Source: Sciurus carolinensis (Eukaryota; Chordata; Mammalia; Rodentia; Sciuridae). From it: DNA of 64,000 bases. Shown piece by piece: positions 48,878 to 59,899 of this stretch. A program made the position numbers and the translations under genes. The stretch is from the NCBI RefSeq assembly GCF_902686445.1, contig NC_062218.1, positions 133,409,241-133,473,240 on the forward strand. Direction: 5' to 3'. The notes beneath the pieces were generated by a model. That model did no database searches, was not told the origin of the DNA, and saw nothing but the letters and a program-made list of their open reading frames with translations. How positions within the stretch are numbered: the stretch's first letter is position 1; the number at the start of each line of letters is the position of its first letter.

Positions 48878-49372
48878 TTGACTTTTCTTTTTGTTATTTG
48901 CCTTACACTCATGGGATAAATCCCACTTGGTGTATTTTTTTGAACATTTTGGATTCGATTTTCTAACATTTTCTAGAGTATGTTTGCACTTAAGAAGGAT
49001 GTCTGTTGTAGTTTTCATTTTTATTCTCTTTGGTTTTGGTATCAGAATAAAACAAGCCCATAAAATGACTTGGGAAGTGTCCCTCTTCAATTTTGAGAAA
49101 CAGATTTTATATTTGGTGATACACTTCCATGAAACTATCTTAGTCTGTAGATCCTTTATCTTTTTCCTTCCTTTTACTTTCTGTTATCTACGTCATTATG
49201 TTTGATATCAGTTCCTTATAGAAAACATAATTGGGTCCATGATTTCTTATTCACTGCTGTAGTCTTTTTTGATTGGTGTATTCAGACTATTTACATTTAA
49301 ATCAAGTGTTGATATGTTAGGGCAAGAATGCCACTTTACGTTTTGTTTTCTTCTTGTTCCCTCTGTTTATTG

Positions 49373-49470
49373 TGCCTCTCTTCCTTTCTTCCTTTGTCCC
49401 TTTCTTCCTTCCTTCCTTTCTTTCTCTCTTCCTTTTTCTTTTTTTCTTTCTTTCTTTTTTTCTTTGCCTT
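49373..49470. repeat. CTTT/CCTT-rich polypyrimidine tract
   Basis: A low-complexity run of TTCC, TTTC and CTTT units within the L1M, giving overlapping spurious open frames on the plus strand. Confidence 0.88.
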
Positions 49471-49644
49471 CCTGCTGGTTGTTGGGATATTTTTCAGCTC
49501 CACTTGGTACATTTAAAGAGTTGCTTTAGTGTATCATTTTTTTTTTTTTCTGAGACGTTTTTCTAGGTATTACCACATACATAAGTAACATTGCAACCTA
49601 CTAGTATCATTTTACCATTTTGGTCTTTTCACCTACCCCACTTT

Positions 49645-49735
49645 ATTTATTTTTATTTGCAACATTGGGGATAGAACTCAGAGCCTGGCATATGCTAAGT
49701 AAATGCTCTGCCACTGAGCTACACCCAGAGCCCCT
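49645..49735 (-). mobile_element. ID SINE nested in L1M
   Basis: 'aacattggggatagaactca', 'tggcatatgctaagtaaatg', 'actgagctacacccagagcc' in reversed ID order. Confidence 0.8.
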
Positions 49736-50441
49736 ACCCACTTTAAAATTGTAGTTTTCTTAAGTCATTGTTCTACATACATTGAGCATCACGTGAGGCA
49801 GTGCTACTTTTCCTTCAACCATAAAATGTCATTAATGAAACTCATGAGGTGAAGGGTAGTCTATTGCATTTAATTATCTTCACCCATCCCTTGTTCTTTC
49901 CTTTCAGAGAAAGGTCCCAGCTTTCTTCAGTTATCATTTTCTTTGTTTCTGGAGAGTTACCCTTGTCCATTCTTTAAAGGTAGGTCTGCTGCAACAAATT
50001 CACGTAATTTTCCTTCACCTGAGGATGTTCTTCTTTTCCCCTTCATTCCCAAGGACAATTTTACTAGACTATAGAGCCTTAGAGTTGAAAGATCTTTCAG
50101 CAACTTGAAATATATTGTATCACTTCTTCCGGCCCCAAGGTTTCAGATGAGAAAATTTTGCTGTTATCTATTTGTTATTGCTTTATAGGTAATGCATCCT
50201 TTCTCCTCAGTTTTTTTTAAAGGATTATCTAATTGTTTTTAAGAAGTTTAACTATTCTGTGTCTTAGTATGAACTTCTTTGGACTTTCTCAAGAACTTGA
50301 AGCTCTCTAATTATTGAATCTCTAGGTTTATGTCCTTTGCCAAGTTTGGGGAGTTTTCAGCCATTACTTCTCTGAATACATTTTTGGATTAACATTCTTA
50401 TCCTCTCCTTCAGGAACTCTAATGATAGTTATTCTTTTCTA

Positions 50442-50993
50442 TCCAGTAGTTCCCCCTCATCCTCAGGAAATAACAATCTGAGACTCGCAGTAAATGCTAA
50501 AACTGCAGATAGCACCAAACTTTATACATAGTATTTTTTTCCTATACATACATAGCATGGTAAAGTTTAATTTATAAACTAGGCACAGTAAGAGATAAAT
50601 AAAATAATAACTAATATTATAGGACAATTATAATAATAATACGCTATAATAAATGTTTGCATTTTGGGTTGTTATTAAGAAAAATAAGAGTAACTTAAGC
50701 AGAAACACTGCAATTACCACTACAGTTGATCTGATAATTTAGATGGCTACTGAGTGACTAACAGGCAGGTAGTATATACAGCATGGATACACGACAAAGG
50801 AATGTTTCATGTCCTGGCTGCAACAGAACAGGATGACATGAGACTTCATCATGCTACTTAGAACAGTATGCAATTTAAAATCTATGAATTGTTTATTTCT
50901 AGAATTTTCCATTTAATATTTTCAGACTTCAGTTGACTGGTTAACTGAGACTGTGGAAAGTGAAACTGCAGACAAGGGACAACTAATGTATTA
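50442..50993 (+). mobile_element. Tigger-type DNA transposon nested in L1M
   Basis: 'ccagtagttccccctcatcc' at the left, 'ggaatgtttcatgtcctgg', 'tctagaattttccatttaat' and 'gaaactgcagacaagggaca' at the right. Same family type as 22328-22960; L1M sequence flanks both sides. Confidence 0.75.
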
Positions 50994-52164
50994 CCCCCAG
51001 TCCTTAAGTCTTTGTTCACTTTTTTTTTTTTTTCAGTCTATTTTTTCTCTGTTGTTTGGATTGAGTAAATTATGTCAATCTACCTTCTTCAAGTTCACCA
51101 ATTCTATCCTGTGTCATGGCCCTCCTTTCCTGAGTCTGTCCAGTGAGCTTTTAAATTGTGGTTCTTATGTTTTTCAGTCCTATAGTTTTCATTTGGTTCT
51201 TTTTTATTTGCTGAGATTTTTAGTTTTTCACTTATTTGGAGAATAATTGGTCATTAAAGCATTTTTTATGATGGCTGCTTTCAAATCCTTTTTTCAACAT
51301 TTGATTCATCTTAGTACTGATGTCATTTGATTGTTTTCCTTCATTCAAAATATGGTTTTCCTGGTTCTGGAAATGATGAGTGATTTTTCCATTGCACACT
51401 TCATATTTTGGTTATTATGCAAGGGGATCCTTAATCCTACTTAAACCTTCTATTTCAGCAAGCAATTGTCCTGGTTAGCACATAGGTTCTGTCTACATTT
51501 GTGAGCTTTAGTTCTGATGGTAGCTTGGTCTTGCAGTCCTATTCTGGTCTGCTTTGTTCTTCTGGCACCATTGGGGTTTTCACTCTGTTTCTGCTGGTAT
51601 CTTCTGTGGTAGCGGACCTCACTCCTGAGTTTGCTTGGTGTTGCTGGTTGTCCTTTTGGAGAAGAAGGGACAGAATCTGGAGTCTCCTTATGTCACTGTG
51701 TTGAGGGCAGAGATACACAGGGCTCTGTTGATGCTGCCAATGCAGGCCCACCAGTATCCTTGGGATACTCCAAGACTTTGCTGCTGCTGAGAGTGGATAG
51801 TACCAGAGTTGGGACCCTGGTTGTGAAGTAGAAGCTGAGGTGACCCAGCTGTGTCGATGCTGGTGGATCATACAGCCTCGTTTGTGGGGCAGGGCCCACA
51901 TTTTGATGCTTTAATCCTGTTTCTCAGCTTTCCTCCCTCCTGGATTAGTTTAAATATTGGGAATCTAAGTCAGCTCTGACTCAAGGATCTGTTTTTCAGC
52001 TTCCAAAATTTTATTTTTTTTGTTTCCTGCTCTCTTTTCTCCTCATTTTCATTTTGTGGGTTTCTTTGCCTTTCTTCATTCTTTTATCATAGTATTCATA
52101 GGTTTCAGGGAATTATTGAAATTAGATGGGTATAGTTAACTCTCCATCTTACGCAGTTTTTTCT

Positions 52165-52253
52165 TCTAATTTTTTTCTTTGGTACTGGAGATTGAACTCA
52201 GGACCATGCATGTGCTAAGCACATGCTCTACCATTAAGCCATACCCCCAGACC
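52165..52253 (-). mobile_element. ID SINE
   Basis: 'ggtactggagattgaactca', 'atgctaagcacatgctctacc'-type block (diverged), 'aagccatacccccagacc'. Confidence 0.8.
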
Positions 52254-52259
52254 TTTCTT

Positions 52260-53150
52260 ACAATTTTTAATGTCCTATATATCTTTTTATCATTCCTAAT
52301 ATTGCTAATTTCTGTTTCTACGTTTTCCCTCCCCTTAAAGTCAGACTTTGAATCGGAGTTTTATCCATTTTATTATTTATTTTTATTGGCATTTTAGAAA
52401 GTGGTCATTTGGTGAGGTTGCAGTTGGTTAGTATTTCATTGATTTATTTTTTATCTTTGTTAATTTTCTCCTCTTACTCTCTGAATATTTACTGTCTGGT
52501 TCATTTTATTTGTAGAAGTGATGCTTAGTTCCTTTGCTTTCAATTTCCTTTATTTTATAAAATTTCATGAGACTCCTTTTCCTGCATTTTCTTTTATCTG
52601 TATTTTGTATTTAATAATTTTTAAGGAATAATATTCTCATCAATATTACATGAATTAATATTTCGTGTTTTGTTTCTTCTTTATCAAATAGTTATTTGGC
52701 GAAATTAAAAAATTCCAAATGGTCTTAGAATTGTTGGTAAGTGGCAGGAGGGTAAGGGTGAAGCAGGATGCAGTTCCTTTTTGTAGTTAATTTCTCAGTT
52801 ATTATTTCATGATAAGACAATACTCAGAGAGCTGAGCATTGTGGCACATGCCTGTAATCCCAGCAACTTGGGGGACTGAGGCAGGAGGATCACAAATTCA
52901 AGGTCAGACTTGAATAAAAAGGACTGGGGATATAGCTCACTAGTAAAGCACCCCTGGGTTCAATTCCCAGTACCAAAAGACAGACAAACCAACCAACCAA
53001 CCAACCAACCAACAAACAAACAACAAAAAACCAACTTGGTATAATTCCTACATTTTAGAACTTACTTGGATTTCTTTATGGCTGAGTAAAACAATTTTGG
53101 TAAATGCTTCATGAGTTTTTATTTGAAAGGAATGATAATTTCTGTGAAAG
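52260..53150 (-). mobile_element. Old L1M ORF2 fragment, antisense
   Basis: 'catttcattg'-type diverged ORF2 sequence, with 'ttggtataattcctacattt' and 'ggtaaatgcttcatgagttt' in reversed order. Probably a continuation of the L1M block. Interrupted by a SINE at 52830-53030. Confidence 0.5.
52830..53030 (+). mobile_element. B1-ID SINE with (AACC)n tail
   Basis: 'gctgagcattgtggcacatg' (B1), a shortened linker, 'ggactggggatatagctcac' (ID), then an (AACC)n and AAAC-rich tail at about 52985-53028. Confidence 0.88.
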
Positions 53151-53204
53151 ACTCTCAGATTGTAGGTAGACAATAAATTTCATTGCAGTTCTGGAAATAA
53201 AGGA

Positions 53205-53625
53205 CTTATATTTATTGACTATTATCTTGCACCAGGCACTACCCCCTTGGCACTGTTGCTGTTTTGGACTGGGTAAGTCTGTTGTGAAGGATGTCCTGTG
53301 CATTATGGAATATTTAGCAATAACTCTGACCACTACTTACCAGATGTCAGTAGTATCCCCACCAATTTTTCACCCAAAAAGTCTCCAGACATTTCCAATT
53401 GTTCTCAGAGTACAAAAATTATCCCCAATTGAGAACCGTCACACTAGTCTAAGGGTTTACATTTATGACTCATTTATTCCTCATTACAAACCTGTGTGGT
53501 AAGCTCTCCTACTGTCACCCTCATCTTACACATAAGTTTCTATAAACAGAATAGGTGTCTATACATAGAAGCCCAGTGAAGTGAAAAGTAATTTCCCAAG
53601 GTCACAGGGCTGTTGAGCATCATTT
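53205..53625 (+). mobile_element. MIR SINE split by a DNA transposon
   Basis: The left part 'ttatatttattgactattat' with 'gcaccaggcactac' precedes, and the right part 'catttattcctcattacaaa', 'gtgtggtaagctctcctact', 'ttcccaaggtcacagggctg' follows, the MER20-like insertion. Confidence 0.7.
53247..53447 (-). mobile_element. MER20-like hAT-Charlie element in a MIR
   Basis: 'ttggcactgttgctgttttg', 'tgtcctgtgcattatggaat', 'ccagacatttccaattgttc', and an end 'ccccaattgagaaccgtcac', the reverse complement of a CAGTGGTTCTCAAC-type terminus. About 200 bp, near full length for MER20. Confidence 0.7.
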
Positions 53626-54262
53626 GTAATTATAAATAAAACAAAAACGAGAACCCAGAATCAACTGTCATTCAATACATTGTAGAACATGCACACAGAG
53701 AAAGTGGAACAAATTAACTGCTTGATTTATTTATGATGACTAAAGCTCAAAAACAATATTGGGAGAAAATAGCAAGTTGCAGACATCTTTTAGATGAAAA
53801 TAAAATATGCAACATCACCTGTAATTTCCCTGAAGATTCTAACTACAGTGTTCCTTTGCGATTTCTTTTCCATTTCCACAATTGACCTATGACCATGGGA
53901 GTCATAGTTTAGGTGTCTTTTTCTTGGTCTTTCACTTTCAGGAAGCTGTTTTTCCTCAAGTGTCAGTCGGCTCTTATCCTTCTATTCACATTTATGTGGA
54001 AGAAACAGTCATAATATTGAGGGTAGGACTTCCTGACTGACTGTCATTATCATGGGGCTGACTTTGTCTCTGGGGTCCAAGATTGCAGATTGCAGACACC
54101 CTTTTCCTAGCTTGAAACTGTTAGGCCTTGCTGAGTAGCTAGGAAGGCTGCCCAAACTCCTTCACTGGGGTCTTGAGGACGTCTGAGGGCACTGCCACAA
54201 CCCAGTTCATCTGCTCCCCATTCCTTTGTGGAAACTTTTAACTGCTGATGTCCCCCTTTTTA

Positions 54263-54414
54263 TTTTTATTTTTAAATATATTTTTTAATTGTAGATGAAC
54301 ACAATACCTTTATTAATGAGTTAATTAATTAATTTTTATGTGGTGCTATGGATTGAACCCCATGCCTCACACATGCTAGGCAAGTGCTCTACCACTGAGC
54401 CACAACCCCAGGCT
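54263..54414 (-). mobile_element. ID SINE with 18-bp TSD
   Basis: Reversed ID ('tggtgctatggattgaaccc', 'tctaccactgagccacaacc') bracketed by the perfect direct repeat 'ctgatgtcccccttttta' at 54245-54262 and 54415-54432. Confidence 0.93.
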
Positions 54415-54598
54415 CTGATGTCCCCCTTTTTAATCAGAGGACCATCATGCCTTTACTTTCATCTTCACAAGGTCTTGGGAAAACATCACTCAACTAGTCA
54501 GCCAGTGCATATAGCTGTCTGTTACCACTCAAGTGTCTTCTGTTTTCCAGCTGCAAAAGTTGAATTGCTGGTGTTCCCGCTTCTCTCTTCTCCATGCT

Positions 54599-54639
<41 letters not shown>
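54599..54639. repeat. (TG)n microsatellite
   Basis: About 20 uninterrupted TG units; likely length-variable. Confidence 0.95.
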
Positions 54640-54643
<4 letters not shown>

Positions 54644-54651
54644 TTGTCCTT

Positions 54652-54953
54652 CTGTATTCATGAGGGAGATCCTATTTGGATACAAAAACCCAAGGATCCT
54701 CAGGTCCTTTTCTAAATAGCATGGTATTCCCATATCCTATACACATCCTCCTATATGCTTTAAATCATCTCTGGATTACTTATAATTCCTAATATGATGT
54801 AAATGCCATGTAAACAGTTTTCCTACATATGGTTTAGGGAGTAATGACAAGAAAATGTCTATACATGTTTGGGCTATTTTTTATCTAATATTTTCAATAT
54901 ACAGTTGATTCAATTCATGGATGTAAAACCTACAAATATGTAGAGTCATCTGT
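54652..54953 (-). mobile_element. MER44-like Tigger element
   Basis: 'cctcctatatgctttaaatc', 'aatatgatgtaaatgccatg', 'gaaaatgtctatacatgttt' and 'ttgattcaattcatggatgt' are the reverse of the copy at 60600-60915. Confidence 0.65.
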
Positions 54954-54957
54954 ATAA

Positions 54958-54962
<5 letters not shown>

Positions 54963-55006
<44 letters not shown>
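54963..55006. repeat. (TG)n microsatellite
   Basis: About 22 TG units immediately after the Tigger element, followed by a short (TA)n run. Confidence 0.95.
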
Positions 55007-55007
<1 letters not shown>

Positions 55008-55409
55008 ATCTGGGTATATATATATACACATATCTCCCATGTAAGCACACATCCTAATTGTTAAATGCTCAAGAATGTTGTTGGTAAATAGAAGCTTACC
55101 TGAGCCCCAAGGGTCCCCATGGCTCCAGTTCCTTCCCTGAAACCCTCCTATCCCCCACTTTAAACAACCCAGTAGGGAAGGACCTCCAGAGCTCACTCCA
55201 GTTGTAGGGCCAGTCCCTGTCCTGGGTGACAAGTGTCTTCCTGCATTTGAATGCACCCTTGGTTAGGAGGGCAAGGAACCAAATACATATAAGTGATTTT
55301 GGAGGTCTCATCTCCAGTTCAGGAAGGCTTCCTGGATGATTTTGACTACCAGTCAGATTTTCAAGCCACTGACACAGAAAACATGGATGGAGTTGAGATT
55401 CTCCGCTAC

Positions 55410-55560
55410 TTCTCCAGTGTGATTTTAGAAAGGTCACTCCCACTCTTTCAGTCTCATTTTCCCTATCAGTGAAACAGGAATGAGCTTCTCTTCTGCAGAG
55501 CTGTTGGGAAAATTAGAAGAAATTCTATGTGCAAGTGACCATTATCACCAGTTCAGGAAA
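55410..55560 (+). mobile_element. MIR SINE
   Basis: 'gtctcattttccctatcagt', 'cagagctgttgggaaaatta' and 'agaaattctatgtgcaagtg' in MIR order. Confidence 0.6.
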
Positions 55561-55597
55561 GGGTCTAGTCTTTCCCTTTAGAAAGGTGGTGTAACTC

Positions 55598-56979
55598 AAA
55601 ACAGATGCAGAGACCAATGGTACAAAATAGAAAACACAGAGATAAACCCACATAGATACAGTTATCTCATACTAGACAAAGGTGCCAAAAACATTCATTG
55701 GAGAAAAGATAGCCAATTCAATAAATGGTGCTGGGAAAATTGGAAATTCATATGTAACAAAATGAAAGTAAACCCCTATCTCTCACCCTGCACAAAACTC
55801 AAATCAAAGAGGATCAAAGATATAGGCAGTAGACCAAAGACCCTACACCTAATAGAAGAAAAAGTAGCCATGTTGGCTTAGGATATGACTTCCTTAACAA
55901 GACTCCTGAAGTGCAAGAAGTAAAATCAAGAATCAATAAATGGGATGGATTTAAACTAAAAAGCTTTTTCCCAGCAAAGGAAACAATAACATGAAGAGAG
56001 AGCCTACAGAATGAGAGAAAACCTTTACTACATGCACCTCAGATGGAGCATTAATCTCCAGGATATATAAAGAACTCAAAACACTTAACACCAAAAATAC
56101 AAATAACCCAATCAATAAATTGGCTAAGGAACTGAACAGACACTTCACAGAAGAAAAAATACAACCAATTAGCAAATATATGAAAAAATGTTCAACATCT
56201 TTAGCAATTAGAGAAATGTAAATAAAAACTACTCTAAGATTTCATCTCACCCTAGTCAGAATGGCAATTATTAAGAATACAAACAACAATAAATGTTGTT
56301 GAGGATGTGGGGAAAAAGGTACACTCATAGGCTGCTTGTGGGACTGCAACTATTATGGAAAGCAGTATGGAGATTCCTCAGAAAACTTGGAATGGAACCG
56401 TCATTTGACCTAGCTATCTCACTTCTCAGCTTACACCCACGGACTTAAAATCAGCATACTACAGTGACACTGCCACATCAATGTTTATAGCAGCTCAACT
56501 CACAATAAACTATAGAACCAAACTAGGTACACTTCAATAGATGAATGGATTTAAAAATGTGATATATTACTCAGTCTTAAAGAAGAATGATGAAATTTTG
56601 ACATTTACCCATAAATGGATGGAGCTAGAGACTATCATGCTAAGTGAAATAAGCCAATTCCAAAAAACCAAAAGCTGAATGTTTTTTCTGATTTGCGAAT
56701 GCTAATTCACAATGGGGGTGGTGCTAGTGAAGAATAGAGTTACTTTAGATTAGGTAGAGGTGAATGAAGGGAGGGGAGGAGGGATGGAATAGGAAGGATA
56801 GTAGAATGAATCAGACATTATTACCCTATGTACATATATAACTATATCACTTGTGGATTCTACATCATGTATAATCAGAAGAATGAGAAATTTTGCTCCA
56901 TTATATGTGATGTATCAAAGCACATTCTACTGTCAAGTATAACTAATTAAAACAATTTTTTTAAAAAGACATTAAAAAA
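55598..56979 (+). mobile_element. 5'-truncated young L1 with perfect TSD
   Basis: Starts in ORF2 ('gcagagaccaatggtacaaa'), runs through its C-terminus and the 3' UTR to an A-rich end. The 16-bp direct repeat 'aaaggtggtgtaactc' at 55582-55597 and 56980-56995 is the target duplication. Frames are broken by several indels. Confidence 0.92.
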
Positions 56980-57001
56980 AAAGGTGGTGTAACTCCCACA
57001 A

Positions 57002-57020
57002 AAGGCCACTAGGTGGAGGC
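57002..57020 (+). promoter_or_regulatory. CTCF-like motif
   Basis: 'ggccactaggtggagg' matches the core CCASYAGRKGGCRS at 13 of 14 positions (A in place of the last C). It lies a few bases from the L1 target duplication and 14.5 kb upstream of the CNOT6 start region. Occupancy is unknown. Confidence 0.4.
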
Positions 57021-57189
57021 ATTGGCACCAGTGAGGAAGAGCAGCAGCACTCAAACATGTGGGCATCTGCAGCTCCTTCATCGTTTTTTTTTTTTTTTTT
57101 TTGGTTGTTTTATTTTTTGTTTAATTTTTGAATTATGGCTTCCCCAAGGAGACAGAATCAGAATTCTTGGTGTTGCCTAGAGCATGTGC

Positions 57190-57420
57190 ATTTTTAAATC
57201 GTCGAGTTATAATCGCATATATTTATGGAGTACATTGTAACGCTTATAATGCCAAACGATTAAATCAGACTAACAAATCTATCACCTCACATAATTATCA
57301 CTTTTGTGCTGAAAACATTTAAAATCTACTCCATTAACTATTTTGAAATATAAAATGCATTATTGTTCATTATAGTTACCATTTTGTACAATAGAGCATG
57401 TGTGCTTTAACAAGTGATTT
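57190..57420 (-). mobile_element. L1M 3' UTR fragment
   Basis: 'catatatttatggagtacat', 'caaatctatcacctcacata', 'aaaacatttaaaatctactc' and 'gcattattgttcattatagt' form a reversed L1M 3' end. An oligo-T run lies to its left at about 57084-57102. Confidence 0.65.
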
Positions 57421-57531
57421 TAGTCTACTCTATAAAAATCTGAGAACCATTTAAGAGCACCAAGTAAAGGATTATAGGCCTCCCTCCCTCTTCCTTCTTG
57501 GGAGTGCAGGGCCTTGCAATTAGCCTTTTCC

Positions 57532-57804
57532 TCAATTTGGCCCAGGGCCTTCAGGCCCATTGTTGACCTCTGTTAGAGTACATCTCCTGGCCTTGATCTT
57601 GGCCGTCTTTCCAGAGCACCACCTCTGAATGCATCCTTCAGTCCTATGTACAACATCTGTGGGTGAGGAGCAATTTGACCTTAGTAGTATCTGCCTTTGG
57701 CAATAAGGTGAAGGTCTAGAGTCACCCTCCCCATGTTGAAAGGCAACTGGATAAGTAATACCCATCACAGAACATTTGATTCTCTTGAGAGCACCTGTCA
57801 GCAA
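57532..57804 (-). other. Unassigned 90-codon open frame
   Basis: An open minus-strand frame runs from an ATG at 57804 with Cys-, Arg- and Lys-rich sequence ('CIQRWCSGKTAKIKARRC'). I do not recognise the family. There is no poly-A tract or splice sites to mark it as a retrocopy or an exon. It may be chance or an old repeat. Confidence 0.15.
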
Positions 57805-58029
57805 TATTAACCGAAGGAAGTTGTGTCAAGGATATGATTGAAATAATCCAGGTTAGAGATGATGAGACCTGAACTCAGGTATAGTGGGAGGGAAGGAGAG
57901 GATAGATTCAGGATTATGGAGGAGGAGGTAACAGAGAGAGGGTTCTAGAAAAGTATCATACTTCAACTGGGCTTTAAGAACTAAAGGTAAAAGCAACAGC
58001 ACCTAGAAATTGATTAGAAATGCCTGAAA

Positions 58030-58169
58030 TTGGGCTGGGGTTGTGGCTCAGTGGTAGAGCACTCACCTAGCATACGTGAGGTCCTGGGTTCTATTCCTCA
58101 GCACCACATAAAAATAAAATAAAGGTATTGTGTCCACCTGCAACTAAAGCAAAATATATTTTTAAAAAA
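58030..58169 (+). mobile_element. ID SINE
   Basis: 'gggctggggttgtggctcag', 'tggtagagcactcacctagc', then an A-rich tail. Confidence 0.9.
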
Positions 58170-58170
58170 G

Positions 58171-59046
58171 AAATGTTGGAAATCCTATCATTTGCCTCAA
58201 TATGGATGGACCTGGAACACATTATGTCAAGAGAAATAAGGCACAGAAAGACAACATCATATGTTCTCATGTGCATTAGTAAACTTTCTGTCACTATAAC
58301 AATAATACCAGAAATAGGAAATTTATGAAACTAAGAGAGGTTTATCTCTCTCACAATTTTGGAGGTTTGAAGTCCAAATGACTTAGTGCAGACTCAGTGA
58401 GGGTCAACCCTTGACTGCATCACCTCTTTGTTCATGGCAGATGGTAATCATGGGAGTGTGTATCAGGAGCAAATGACCAAGAGCAGAAAGAGAGTGAGAC
58501 CAGACTCTTGGACAACTCCATCCAAGAGCACAACCCCAATAACCTAAAGACCTCCCACTGGCTCCACCTTTTAAAGGTCCACAACACTTTCTAATACTCC
58601 TGCCCTGGAACTAAGTCTTTGTGTATGGACCTTTGGGGGATGCTAAACACTCAAACCAGAGCATCATTCATATGTAGGAGCTAAAAATGTTGATACCATG
58701 GAAATACAGAGTAGAATGAAAGTTACCTAAAACTAGGGATGGTAGGGAAAGAATGGAGAGTGGTTAGTTAAAAGTACAATGCTACAGTTAGGTAAAAGAA
58801 ATAAAATTTTGGTATTTTATAGAATAGTAGGGTGACTACAGTTAACAAATTTGTTAGATATTTCAAAATAGCTAGAAAAGAGGGTTTTGAATGTTACCAA
58901 CATGAAGAAATGATAAATATTTGAGTGATGGATATGTTAATTATCCTGATTTGATCATTGTACATGGTATACAGGTATCAAAATATCACACTATATCCCC
59001 CATTAATATATACAATTACTATGTATCAATTAAATATTTTTTTTAA
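58171..59046 (+). mobile_element. Old L1M 3' end, split by an LTR
   Basis: 'aatatggatggacctggaac' and 'gaaataaggcacagaaagac' (end of ORF2), then after the LTR 'ggtgactacagttaacaaat' and 'caaaatatcacactatatcc' (3' UTR). Confidence 0.75.
58275..58672 (-). mobile_element. MaLR-type LTR nested in L1M
   Basis: 'gtaaactttctgtcactata', 'aagtccaaatgacttagtgc', 'agacctcccactggctccac', and 'tatggacctttgggggatgc' near the end. Confidence 0.7.
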
Positions 59047-59384
59047 ATGCAGAATCCTGGACCTCCTGGATCTGCTAATTCAGAATTTGCATTTTAGAAA
59101 GACCTCTAGGTAACCCATGCATAAATTAAAGTTTGAAAAGTCATGGTCTATAGTGACCATCGAGGATTGTGACCATTGAAAGTGGATAACAATGACCTTA
59201 CTCATGTTAGAGGATAGAGAAGGAGGAGCAGAGCAGGTGGGAGATGGGTAGAATATGTGAGTTCCATTTGGGCCTTTGGAATGTTGGTGTGCCTGAGGAG
59301 ACCCAGGTGTGTTGTCTGGAGAAGTTAGGCCTAAAGTTCAGAGATAGGCAGGGATCTGGTGGGAGGCGCAGGTGTGGGAATAGT

Positions 59385-59731
59385 ATGTTAGCGTTCCATC
59401 ACTGTCACAAAATACCTGAAAAGAATCAATTTGTAAGGAGAAAAGGATTATTTTGGCTATGGTTTCAGTTCATGACCACTTGGCCCTGTTGCTTTGGGCC
59501 TCTGGTTACACAGTGCATCATGGTGGAAGTGCATGGCAGAGGAGGACTATTTACCTTGTGACTAGAAAGCAAAGAGAGAAAGGAAAAAATTGGCGTCCCA
59601 ATACCCCTTAATGACTTATTTCACTAGACCCTACCTCCTAAAGGTTCTACCACCTCTCACTAGTGCCACAGACTGGGACCATGTCTTTAACACATGTGCC
59701 TTTGGGGGACACTGCACATCCAAACTATAGC
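59385..59731 (-). mobile_element. MaLR-type solo LTR
   Basis: 'gttccatcactgtcacaaaa', 'ggtttcagttcatgaccact', 'gtgcctttgggggacactgc' and 'catccaaactatagc'. Closest to the copy at 47606. Confidence 0.78.
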
Positions 59732-59899
59732 AAGAAGGGAGCAAACCTTTGATAAAAATCCCTTTGGGGGAGTGGTTAGCATTGAAGGTGCCCAGGTGAG
59801 CCAATGATATGGGTGGAGTGGATTTGAACTTAGATCTTCTGATTCCATGGTGAGAGCCAGAACTTATTCTGTGGTTCAGACAAGTATCCTCATGCTATG

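Larger units (their letters stand above)
48330..52140 (-). mobile_element. Long old L1M, antisense
   Basis: Reversed L1M order from ORF2 ('gttagaacttccagtactgt', 'gggataaatcccacttggtg', 'gactatttacatttaaatca') to ORF1 and 5' region ('ccttgtccattctttaaagg', 'aagtttggggagttttcagc', 'atgatggctgctttcaaatc', 'cctggttctggaaatgatga'). Interrupted by a SINE, an ID and a Tigger. The 5' edge near 51960-52140 is uncertain. All frames are broken. Confidence 0.75.

Noticed and set aside
49269..49566. Phe/Ser/Leu-rich plus-strand frames suggesting membrane peptides
   Set aside because: They are translations of a TTCC/CTTT polypyrimidine tract inside an antisense L1M.
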